The notes under the pieces are model-generated. The model did not search any database and was not told where the DNA came from. It saw only the letters and a program-made list of their open reading frames with translations. Positions 1 through 6,074 of a stretch of 34,204 nucleotides of DNA are shown piece after piece. The DNA is from Bacteroidia bacterium (lineage in GTDB: Bacteria; Bacteroidota; Bacteroidia; Bacteroidales; Prolixibacteraceae), in the NCBI GenBank assembly GCA_025358025.1, contig JANYKW010000100.1:1-34204 (forward strand), given 5' to 3'. A program made the translations under genes and the position numbers. How positions within the stretch are numbered: position 1 is the stretch's first letter; each line of letters opens with the position of its first letter.

Positions 1-96
1 TCATACGATAATTATCTGTTTTTCAATGGCCGTATGGAACTCGCATGTTGGAATTATCATACTCTTGGATGTAACTGATTTACGTGCTCGTTTCAT
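1..96 (-). CDS. Possible 31-residue small protein
   Basis: A minus-strand reading frame starts with ATG at 96, begins MKRARKSV and ends with TGA exactly at positions 3-1. It has no recognisable family. The reason to list it is context: a good Bacteroidota promoter (TATCTTTG at 108-101, CTTG at 130-127) fires directly into it with a very short leader of a few bases. It is lysine/arginine-rich at the N-terminus. It could equally be a chance frame in the leader of a gene beyond the left edge. Confidence is low. Confidence 0.25.
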   Translation of the reverse strand: MKRARKSVTSKSMIIPTCEFHTAIEKQIIIV

Positions 97-100
97 ACTG

Positions 101-130
101 CAAAGATAGTTGTAATTTATAAATGTCAAG
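101..130 (-). promoter_or_regulatory. Leftward Bacteroidota-type promoter
   Basis: On the minus strand a CTTG -33 box (130-127) is followed after 18 bases by TATCTTTG (108-101), which fits the TAnnTTTG -7 consensus. The -33 box lies inside one arm of the palindrome at 115-162, so a protein bound there would control this promoter. Its target is the frame at 96-1 or a gene beyond the edge. Confidence 0.5.
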
Positions 131-162
131 TTTTTTGATCAAAAAACTTGACATTTATAAAT
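115..162. repeat. Perfect 48-bp palindrome (operator-like)
   Basis: The two 24-base arms are exact reverse complements with no spacer; the centre is TTGATCAA at 135-142. Each arm carries CTTGACATTTATAAA. Symmetry stops at 114/163. It overlaps the -33 box of the leftward promoter. It could be a dimer or tetramer operator, a replication or resolution site, or a cruciform-type terminator; the sequence cannot decide. Confidence 0.8.
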
Positions 163-322
163 ATTCTCACACACGTAGGTAGTTCTCTTTTATTTTAACT
201 AAACCAATTTGATGCAAATTTCAACAATCAGATTATTTTAGAATCCAATAATTGAGGCAATTTAATGAGATTTACACGCTTTGCATAAGCGAATAAAAAG
301 GGGTCTCCCCCTTCTTTCAATT

Positions 323-544
323 TTAGTAAACATAAGGATTTCCGCTTCCTGCATAAACCTCTTCATCTTTAGCCGAAGAGAGAAACTGCCGAAACGGTGC
401 ATCACCACAGCTTGTGCAAAACACCTCTCCCGAGGATGGCCAGTAATAAATGGTTGCACCCTTTGGGATTCTGGTTTTGCATTTGCAGCAATTGGATGAG
501 AATTTGGCACTGATCTGCCTGGGATCTTTTGAATAACGAGTCAT
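323..544 (-). CDS. Small four-cysteine zinc-ribbon protein
   Basis: A 73-residue protein starting MTRYSKDPRQ. It has two cysteine knuckles, CCKCK near residue 20 and CTSC near residue 45, separated by a beta-type segment (TIYYWPS), the layout of a small zinc ribbon. Function is unknown; such proteins usually bind nucleic acid or a partner protein. A longer frame runs upstream to an ATG at 634. The start at 544 is preferred because the 48-bp leader repeat (549-596) ends 4 bases before it, just as the other copy ends 3 bases before the radC-like start. The gene lies downstream of the radC-like gene (stop at 618) and is probably co-transcribed, which suggests an accessory role on the same mobile element. 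Confidence 0.6.
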   Translation of the reverse strand: MTRYSKDPRQISAKFSSNCCKCKTRIPKGATIYYWPSSGEVFCTSCGDAPFRQFLSSAKDEEVYAGSGNPYVY

Positions 545-548
545 AATT

Positions 549-596
549 GTTTTGCCGATGCCTTTCGGACTTGTATTGGCTTCAAGCACGCCGGTT
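549..596 (-). repeat. 48-bp leader repeat, copy A
   Basis: Read on the minus strand this begins AACCGGCGTGCTTGAAGCC and ends 4 bases before the zinc-ribbon start codon. It matches copy B (1065-1112) at 38 of 48 positions. Both copies translate in one frame to TGV-x-EANTSP-x-G-x-G-x-T, and several differences are silent third-base changes. Confidence 0.75.
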
Positions 597-617
597 GAAA
601 ATTTAGTGAGGTATTGC

Positions 618-1061
618 TTAGAGATATCCTTCATCAGCCAGGGATAAGAAGCCCGCTTCGGTCAGGATGAGGTGGTCAATCAGCGGGATTTCAAGTAATG
701 CTCCAGCTTCTTTTAGCTGCCTGGTGATTTTCTTATCCGCGTCACTTGGATCCAGATTCCCGGATGGGTGGTTATGTGCCACAATGATTGAGGTAGCACA
801 GGATTTCAAGGCCACCTGAAACACCACCCTAACATCCACAACCGTTCCGGTCATTCCGCCTTTGGAGATCTGATGGCATCCCAGGACCTGGTTCTGACGA
901 TTGAGCATCAGCATGTAGATAAACTCAATGTGCTCGTAGGATGGCCATATTGATCGAAAAGCACTGGCAGCATCTTTGGATCCGGTAACCCTAAACCGGT
1001 CACATGCTTTAACTTTTGATGAATAGGTGATTTGTACCTCTGCAATAATTTCTGGAACCAT
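618..1061 (-). CDS. radC: RadC-family JAB/MPN domain protein (short form)
   Basis: A 147-residue protein consisting of the JAB1/MPN metalloprotease-like domain of RadC. The metal site signature is visible as VAHNHPSGNLDPS followed by D (HxHP...SxxD) near residues 95-110, and is followed by the family's LIDHLIL segment near 127-133. The N-terminal helix-hairpin-helix part of the chromosomal protein (about 220 residues in total) is absent. This is typical of the short copies carried by plasmids and integrative elements. The role of RadC in DNA repair is disputed; in mobile elements the short forms are thought to act in DNA transfer or anti-defence, unproven. The start ATG at 1061 lies 3 bases after leader repeat copy B. 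The zinc-ribbon gene follows on the same strand. Confidence 0.85.
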   Translation of the reverse strand: MVPEIIAEVQITYSSKVKACDRFRVTGSKDAASAFRSIWPSYEHIEFIYMLMLNRQNQVLGCHQISKGGMTGTVVDVRVVFQVALKSCATSIIVAHNHPSGNLDPSDADKKITRQLKEAGALLEIPLIDHLILTEAGFLSLADEGYL

Positions 1062-1064
1062 TCA

Positions 1065-1112
1065 GTTTCACCGCTGCCCTGAGGACTAGTGTTGGCTTCT
1101 GGCACGCCGGTT
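1065..1112 (-). repeat. 48-bp leader repeat, copy B
   Basis: The minus-strand copy begins AACCGGCGTGCCAGAAGCC and ends 3 bases before the radC-like ATG. It is 38/48 identical to copy A. The peptide frame of this copy is out of frame with radC, unlike copy A, which is in frame with the zinc-ribbon gene. The repeat may therefore act as RNA or DNA leader, or encode a leader peptide. Confidence 0.75.
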
Positions 1113-1229
1113 AATGATTTTTGGGCGCACCTCCATTGAGCCGGGTGGATTAAGTCAAGGGTGAATGTCAGTTTTATCCGGTACAGAGAATACCAAAAGA
1201 AAAAGTGACCAAACACGAAGTGCCGTAAG

Positions 1230-1267
1230 GCTGCTGCACACTATATATATTATATACCTGCAGCAGC
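1230..1267. repeat. Inverted repeat with AT-rich loop
   Basis: GCTGCTGCA (1230-1238) and TGCAGCAGC (1259-1267) are exact reverse complements around a 20-base loop made largely of TATATA. No T-run follows on either side, so it is not a standard terminator. Confidence 0.6.
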
Positions 1268-1492
1268 TAAGCGGCCCTTTACTGTTCCACTCCCGGCGAT
1301 CAATAACTTTGTCCAATAAATGAGTAACCAACCTCTCACTCCTATACCTGCAATGTTTTAAAACTCAAGTTTTCTGAGCGCAAGTTTTTGATTCTTTTTA
1401 ACAGCGTGGTAAAAAAGAATTGCAAAATTTTTTAGGCCGCAGGATGGTACCTGAAAAATTTCATCGACAGATGAAGCACACATCTTTTTGTC

Positions 1493-1517
1493 AACTTTTT
1501 CTGTGGCAGAAAAAGTT
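1493..1517. repeat. 11-bp stem hairpin
   Basis: AACTTTTTCTG (1493-1503), loop TGG, CAGAAAAAGTT (1507-1517): an exact hairpin with a three-base loop. It could be a weak bidirectional terminator or a structural site. Confidence 0.6.
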
Positions 1518-1580
1518 CCCCAGACCCACTCGGGGCAATTGTCATTAATGTTTTGGTAAGAAAAAGAAAGACAGGAAGAT

Positions 1581-1611
1581 AACACACAAAAATCAATAAT
1601 TTTTGTGTGTT
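1581..1611. repeat. 13-bp stem hairpin
   Basis: AACACACAAAAAT (1581-1593) pairs exactly with ATTTTTGTGTGTT (1599-1611) around the loop CAATA. The stem itself contains A5/T5 tracts, so it might act as a weak terminator. Confidence 0.6.
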
Positions 1612-2092
1612 TCTGGTTGATACGCCGAACTCGCCCTATCGGATCGGGCAGAAAAAAGGCAGGAATTACAGGAAATATGAGAGGTGGCCACGGGTCACGG
1701 CAGGGCTAAAACTGACTAAAATGGGCTGTATCAGGGCACAAAACAAGTATAAAAAGGATAGAAAAGGCAGGAAAAAAGGGAGGAAAACAACTCAAAACGA
1801 GTCCTGAACCCAGCAATTGCAGGTTGTCTGACTGCCCTGTGGCTGATCTTTTAACCCTTCAATTATTACGTATCCTTGTTAGACTATTTAAGATAAGTCC
1901 TGACTAAGAAAAGACAAAGAATTATTTCTTTCAAGATTCAGGAAGAGCCAGTATTTAGACCTGGTTATTTAATTCTATTTCTAAAAACGAAAAAGCATGC
2001 GTGATCTCATAGATGAGAGTTACAAATAACCGACGAACCAAGTTTTTTAAGAATTCTGAAGAAAAAATCTGCGGATCCCAGCCTCATTCCCA

Positions 2093-2321
2093 TTACTTCA
2101 CTTACTTCGGTTACTTCGATTTTTTATCCATCTGACAAACAATCACATATAAGACAATATTGCGAAGTAAGGGCAAAAATGATGTTGTAAAATTTTCTCA
2201 AAAAAAGTAAGCGAAGTAAGAAAAAGTAAGGAGAAGTAAGTATATAAATTGCAATTTCTCTTTTAATTAATTACAAATCAATAGTATACAAGATCGAAGT
2301 AAGAGAAGTAAGAGAAGTAAG
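2093..2321. repeat. Iteron-like array of AAGTAAG units
   Basis: Three TTACTTC units at 2093, 2102 and 2111 (exactly 9 bp apart) are followed in the opposite orientation by AAGTAA at 2165 and by AAGTAAG at 2205, 2214, 2224 and 2234 (9-10 bp apart), then at 2297, 2306 and 2315 (9 bp apart). That is eleven near-identical units in two orientations over 230 bp. The arrangement resembles replication iterons or a repeated protein-binding site. It is not a CRISPR array because the units are far too short. Confidence 0.75.
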
Positions 2322-2544
2322 CAAAATAAAGTTCCAGAACGAAATAATAAATAATTTCAAATCAGTCTCCCAATGTTTTCTATCCTAAAATCTTTTGCGA
2401 ATAGTGTGGTGGAAACGATGGAAGATGGAGTTTTCTAATTGTGTGGATTTTTTTTTGAAAAGTTATCCTGTGAAAATCATGTGTAAAAGCAAATCACGAA
2501 TTTGCATACAACTGATTGAGAGTCGATTACAATAGCAGAGCTAA

Positions 2545-2589
2545 TGCCTTGCAAGCAGAGGGTCGCTGGTTCGAATCCAGCAGTTCCCA
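2545..2589 (+). pseudogene. 3' half of a tRNA gene (att-like scar)
   Basis: The sequence carries an anticodon loop CTTGCAA (2548-2554, anticodon TGC if read canonically, alanine). A perfect T-arm follows: GCTGG, loop TTCGAAT, CCAGC at 2565-2581. Then come a seven-base 3' acceptor strand AGTTCCC (2582-2588) and discriminator A. No matching GGGAACT acceptor 5' strand or D-arm lies at the right distance upstream, and the anticodon stem has only three pairs on its 5' side. Homology thus seems to start at the anticodon loop, the usual crossover point of tRNA-targeting integrases. The position-70 base is C, not the U expected for alanine identity, so the isotype is uncertain. Confidence 0.65.
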
Positions 2590-2610
2590 CAGAATAAAAA
2601 ACACAATATC

Positions 2611-2655
2611 AGAGAGTTACACGATCCAAACGGGAAAATGTAACTCTTTTTTTTT
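2611..2655 (+). terminator. Intrinsic terminator after the tRNA scar
   Basis: AGAGTTACA (2613-2621) pairs exactly with TGTAACTCT (2639-2647) and is followed by a run of T to 2655. It is placed just downstream of the tRNA 3' end and would be its native terminator. Confidence 0.75.
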
Positions 2656-2704
2656 GTCATTCTCCCCTCCGTACAGCCCTTTTTTGTATATTTACACTTA
2701 TTGT

Positions 2705-3037
2705 AATAGGGCTTTTAAAAAATTAAAAATTAATGATGGGGCCGGTGCTCTGCGAGATTGTGATGAGGCAAACCGAATTATTCCTGACTCCTATCAGGCC
2801 TATTCGATAAGAGCCAATTACAAATTAAAAATAATGGATTACGCTGGAGCAATTGAAGACAGTAAGAAGTCACTTGAAATTCATAAAGGATTTCATGATG
2901 CATATTTTCCGATGGGAGAGGCAGAGTATGAACTTCAAAATTATAGAAAAGCAATTCATGACTTGACTAAGACAATAAAATGGGATCCTAAATCAGCAGA
3001 AGCCTATTATTATGAGGGCTTGCAAAAATTGGATTAG
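2705..3037 (+). pseudogene. TPR-repeat protein fragment without start
   Basis: About 110 residues with three tetratricopeptide repeats are readable: NRAFKKLKINDGAGAL..., YSIRANYKLKIMDYAGAIEDS... and YFPMGEAEYELQNYRKAIHDL..., with the usual G/A-x-A and closing P spacing. No in-frame ATG lies before the first repeat, and upstream the frame runs into the terminator T-run and a promoter-like TTTTGTATATTTAC stretch. It is therefore probably the 3' end of a larger gene cut off by integration or deletion near the tRNA scar. TPR proteins are protein-binding scaffolds; no partner can be named. A short product from an internal ATG (about 67 residues) remains possible. Confidence 0.6.
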
Positions 3038-3184
3038 GAAAGATAAATTCAGATAATATCGATATGAAAAAAGTAAGAAAACTAGGGTACCCAGCGAAGA
3101 TGTGATGCCTATTCCCACAAGAAAAAAAAATCTACGTGATACTGTAAGGATATTTAAGCTTAAATAAATCAGAACAGATTTGTA

Positions 3185-3225
3185 AGCAACGACTTAACCT
3201 GACAATAGCAGACTAAGTCGTTGCT
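3185..3225. terminator. Hairpin between TPR fragment and DUF362 gene
   Basis: AGCAACGACTTA (3185-3196) is the exact reverse complement of TAAGTCGTTGCT (3214-3225), with a 17-base loop. It sits 1 base past the stop of the minus-strand DUF362 gene and is followed on the plus strand by ATTATTTTA. It probably ends transcription from both sides. Confidence 0.65.
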
Positions 3226-3226
3226 A

Positions 3227-4948
3227 TTATTTTATTGAGCCTAATGGTAGAAAAAGAAACTCTATTCCTTTCCCATTCTTAGAGTCTATATTGCGTGAAT
3301 ACCTCATGGTATAGTCACCATCCCAATGTTCAAATACACCCAAACTCTTGACAGGTGCACCATTCTGTATGTAATGGACTCCTGAGGGAGCATTATCAGG
3401 AACAGCCATTTCGCGGAGGAAATCATCAGCATTTTCACGTACAAGGATGCGAGGTACGTTGTGATAAGCTGGTTCAGTATTGTTCTTGCTCTGGGCATAT
3501 AACAGGTCGAGGCCGACCGACTGAATGGCCACACCATCCAACGAAGCGAGTAAACATGCCGGCCATTCCGGATTTTCGTAAGGAACCACTTTGTTGTTAA
3601 ATGGAGGATTAGGGAAGTGCAAAGGGTAGCTGCGCCATTTTCGACCGCAATAGAGTCCGTCGAGGAGGTACAAAATTGTTTTTCCACCAAGATTTGGCGA
3701 GGCAGCCAAATCCACCAAAGGTGACCAGGCATTTTTAATACCCTCCTTCTTTGTGTTCAAAATACTATGCAATTCTGCCGTCCCTTTAATGGATCCTGCA
3801 TGGTTTTTACCTGACAGGGTAAGAGCCGTTTGTCCCTCATCTCCATCTTCCATGTAATTGTACGGATAGGAATGGAGTTTTAATAACGCCAGGTTAATAA
3901 GGTAGGTGGCATCTTTGATTTGACGTGGGATAAGCTTCGCATCCTTGAAATTTCCGGCTGAATAGGTTACTCCCTCTACCCAATCGGCAGCTTCCAAACC
4001 AGTGTAATCACCATAGACCGGGTTAACAGGCTGCGCCTTATCGGGTGCCTTTTCCTGCAGGAAGCGTACATCTTTGAACTCTTTCCAAATGGTAGTTAGC
4101 AGATATGGATAGATGGGACGACGGGCATCAGTGACCATGATATCTCTTTGTGCCACACCAGCATTGTTTACCAGTTGCCGAACCACGGCAAGCAACATCT
4201 GAGGTGTAGCATCAGTCTGGTTGTCAACCTTTCCAACACTACTATTGTTCAGGTTGATTTTCACGATGATTACTTCTCCGGGTTTGTAGCCTTGCCTTGC
4301 CATCCCTCGCGAATTCCCGTTGTAGAATTTAAAGATCTTATCCCAGGCATCCTTGTCCTTCCTGGCGCCGGTGAGTTTTTGAAGGATAACGGAAAGCATT
4401 TCATTTACTTTGTCCACATCGGTGTTTTTATCCAGCCACCACTGGTCCTCGTTGAGTCTCCAGTTGCCAGCCCATTTGGTGGCCCCGGGATTACGAGCCA
4501 TCACCACACGGCCAGGAAATATTCCTTTGGCGTCACCGATAGGTACATTGGATGCACCTGGTTTCCAGTCGAAACCAACGGCCGGTACGAACCCGGTCTC
4601 CGGTCCGGCCGCATATGAGTCGGAAATCCCGGTAGGGACAATAGAAACCCAGACCGATAAAACGATTGCGATCAACATTGAACTACCTAATATTACCAAT
4701 TTGTGTTGGGCAAAGAGCTTTCCCAGGTATTTAATTCCAAACAGACTGGCAACTACTCCGGAAAACCAAATAACAAAAGCACTGGCAATCGGGAAAGCCG
4801 CACGCTGACAAGGATAGCTTGCCCTCGTGGGCTTGGGAATCACCCGGATTAAAAACCACGATAAGGCTCCCAGTCCAATCAACAGGAGAATGAGTTTTTG
4901 GAGTCTGGGGTGAAGTTTTGACTGCGTGCCGGGAATATATTTTTTCAT
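3227..4948 (-). CDS. Membrane-anchored DUF362 protein
   Basis: A 573-residue protein. Three hydrophobic segments near residues 16-37, 52-75 and 83-105 anchor it in the inner membrane. The rest, from about residue 120, is the DUF362 domain, recognised by GEVIIVKINLNN, the VVRQLVNNAGV helix followed by DIMVTDARRP, DATYLINLALLKLH and SGKNHAGSIKGT. The biochemical role of DUF362 is not established; some relatives carry ferredoxin modules, but none is seen here. It is the last gene of the run GH92-GH125-propeller-DUF362, 60 bases after the propeller gene and ending at a hairpin (3185-3225). Co-transcription suggests a role in handling or sensing mannoside breakdown products, by inference only. Confidence 0.75.
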   Translation of the reverse strand: MKKYIPGTQSKLHPRLQKLILLLIGLGALSWFLIRVIPKPTRASYPCQRAAFPIASAFVIWFSGVVASLFGIKYLGKLFAQHKLVILGSSMLIAIVLSVWVSIVPTGISDSYAAGPETGFVPAVGFDWKPGASNVPIGDAKGIFPGRVVMARNPGATKWAGNWRLNEDQWWLDKNTDVDKVNEMLSVILQKLTGARKDKDAWDKIFKFYNGNSRGMARQGYKPGEVIIVKINLNNSSVGKVDNQTDATPQMLLAVVRQLVNNAGVAQRDIMVTDARRPIYPYLLTTIWKEFKDVRFLQEKAPDKAQPVNPVYGDYTGLEAADWVEGVTYSAGNFKDAKLIPRQIKDATYLINLALLKLHSYPYNYMEDGDEGQTALTLSGKNHAGSIKGTAELHSILNTKKEGIKNAWSPLVDLAASPNLGGKTILYLLDGLYCGRKWRSYPLHFPNPPFNNKVVPYENPEWPACLLASLDGVAIQSVGLDLLYAQSKNNTEPAYHNVPRILVRENADDFLREMAVPDNAPSGVHYIQNGAPVKSLGVFEHWDGDYTMRYSRNIDSKNGKGIEFLFLPLGSIK

Positions 4949-5008
4949 AATAACCTGTATTTGAATTATTTGCGATAATTATGTTTGGTGGTTCAACTTC
5001 ATGGCTCT

Positions 5009-6028
5009 TTATTTGAATTTCCCGAACTTGACTTTTTCTGAAATTCCCTTTTCGTTAAGAATTTGAATTGTCGTAGAAGGACCAAGTGCCGCCGGAGCAA
5101 TCCAGGACTTTAAGACCCAAACCACTTTTTTATCAGGTGTTACCTCTATGGCTTGTACCGGCGGATTAATCAAATCGACGGTTCCGCTCCACTGGTTGAA
5201 CCAGTTGTTGATGATGGTGTTCCCGTTGGGCCGGCGGGTCGCAATCTGCGGACTGTTGATGTTATACCCTGCAATATCTTTCAATTGAATATCCCATACA
5301 GTTTCTCCTTTGCGATCTAACTCAATTACCTGGGTTCTGCAGCATATCAGCATATTGCCATTTTTTAGTGCCTCCACCGACCAAACCCCAGGGGTTTTGA
5401 CGGCAAAAAGCTCTTTCCCGTTGACATCGTACTCGCAGACTTTACCCATATCCATGTGGGCAACCAGGTAGGTTCCCCTGGCCGTAAGCCTGGCATGCCT
5501 GAATTGGCCGTGAACACTGGGTGGCATTTTTGTCGGAATGATAAAACTATGTACCTTCTCTCCCTTTTTAATATTTACAATGAACACCCTGGCCGTGTCA
5601 CCACCCTGGATAAAGACCACATAATCCTTGCCAATTGGTTGTGCGGTATGTATTTCGCAACCTTTTGGCGCATCGTAATTCCAAAGCACCTCCTTTTCAG
5701 GGGTAATAAGCGTAACACCAAACTGATGGGCAAACAATATATTGCCATTGGTCATCAAAACGGCATCGCTGATCTCCCCTTTGTCCTTTGGTCCCTTATA
5801 TTCCCAGGTAATAGCACCGTTTTTCACGATGTACATGTTCTGCTCCCTGGCTTCCCCGGCGTAAAGAAAATCGAATTGGGACAAGCCTTTACCGGGTAAT
5901 GCTGAATTCACATATTCTGCCTGCATCGTACTTCGGGGCAATGACCCACCCTCATTCGTTCCCTGAGAAAATGAAGGTAATGCCAGGCAAAGCGAGGCGA
6001 CCAGTGTACAAAGAGATTTTCTTATCAT
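5009..6028 (-). CDS. Secreted PQQ/arylsulfotransferase-like beta-propeller
   Basis: A 339-residue protein from the ATG at 6028, which gives a normal signal peptide (MIRKSLCTLVASLCLALPSFSQ region). Frames from 6082 or 6049 would add a non-signal extension overlapping the GH125 gene. The body is made of repeated short beta-blades such as ITWEYKGPKDKGEISDAVLM, NGNILFAHQFGVTLI, KEVLWNYDAP and GETVWDIQLKD. These W-x-[YV]-x-A/P and N-G-N-I/T-L/I repeats are typical of PQQ-like and arylsulfotransferase-type propellers. No sulfotransferase catalytic histidine arrangement can be assigned. It lies 46 bases after GH125 and 60 before DUF362. A binding or scaffold role on the periplasmic or outer-membrane side is likely. 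Confidence 0.7.
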   Translation of the reverse strand: MIRKSLCTLVASLCLALPSFSQGTNEGGSLPRSTMQAEYVNSALPGKGLSQFDFLYAGEAREQNMYIVKNGAITWEYKGPKDKGEISDAVLMTNGNILFAHQFGVTLITPEKEVLWNYDAPKGCEIHTAQPIGKDYVVFIQGGDTARVFIVNIKKGEKVHSFIIPTKMPPSVHGQFRHARLTARGTYLVAHMDMGKVCEYDVNGKELFAVKTPGVWSVEALKNGNMLICCRTQVIELDRKGETVWDIQLKDIAGYNINSPQIATRRPNGNTIINNWFNQWSGTVDLINPPVQAIEVTPDKKVVWVLKSWIAPAALGPSTTIQILNEKGISEKVKFGKFK

Positions 6029-6074
6029 AATCCAATATTCAATAAACATATGGTAGTAGTCGAATAAATAAAAG

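Larger units (their letters stand above)
1113..2544. other. Gene-poor stretch of a probable mobile element
   Basis: No convincing gene is seen over about 1.4 kb. It holds three strong inverted repeats (1230-1267, 1493-1517, 1581-1611), the AAGTAAG array (2093-2321) and A/T-rich spacers. The frames at 1358-1585 (minus) and 1607-1807 (plus, lysine-rich) have no family features. Inverted repeats plus phased iterons next to an att-like tRNA scar fit the non-coding end of an integrative or mobilizable element, but no integrase or relaxase is in the window. Confidence 0.5.

Noticed and set aside
1358-1585. 75-residue minus-strand frame
   Set aside because: It covers a hairpin (1493-1517) and shows no signal, domain or repeat; judged non-coding.
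1607-1807. 66-residue lysine-rich frame
   Set aside because: It starts inside the loop-stem of an inverted repeat, has low-complexity Lys/Arg/Gly composition and no family features.
2093-2321. CRISPR array
   Set aside because: The repeat unit is only 7-9 bases, spacing is 9-10 bases within clusters, and no cas genes are present.
2515-2589. Complete tRNA gene
   Set aside because: No 5' acceptor strand or D-arm pairs with the clear 3' half, so only a fragment is reported.
2516-2704. N-terminal extension of the TPR frame
   Set aside because: It translates the tRNA fragment and its terminator, so it is not protein-coding.
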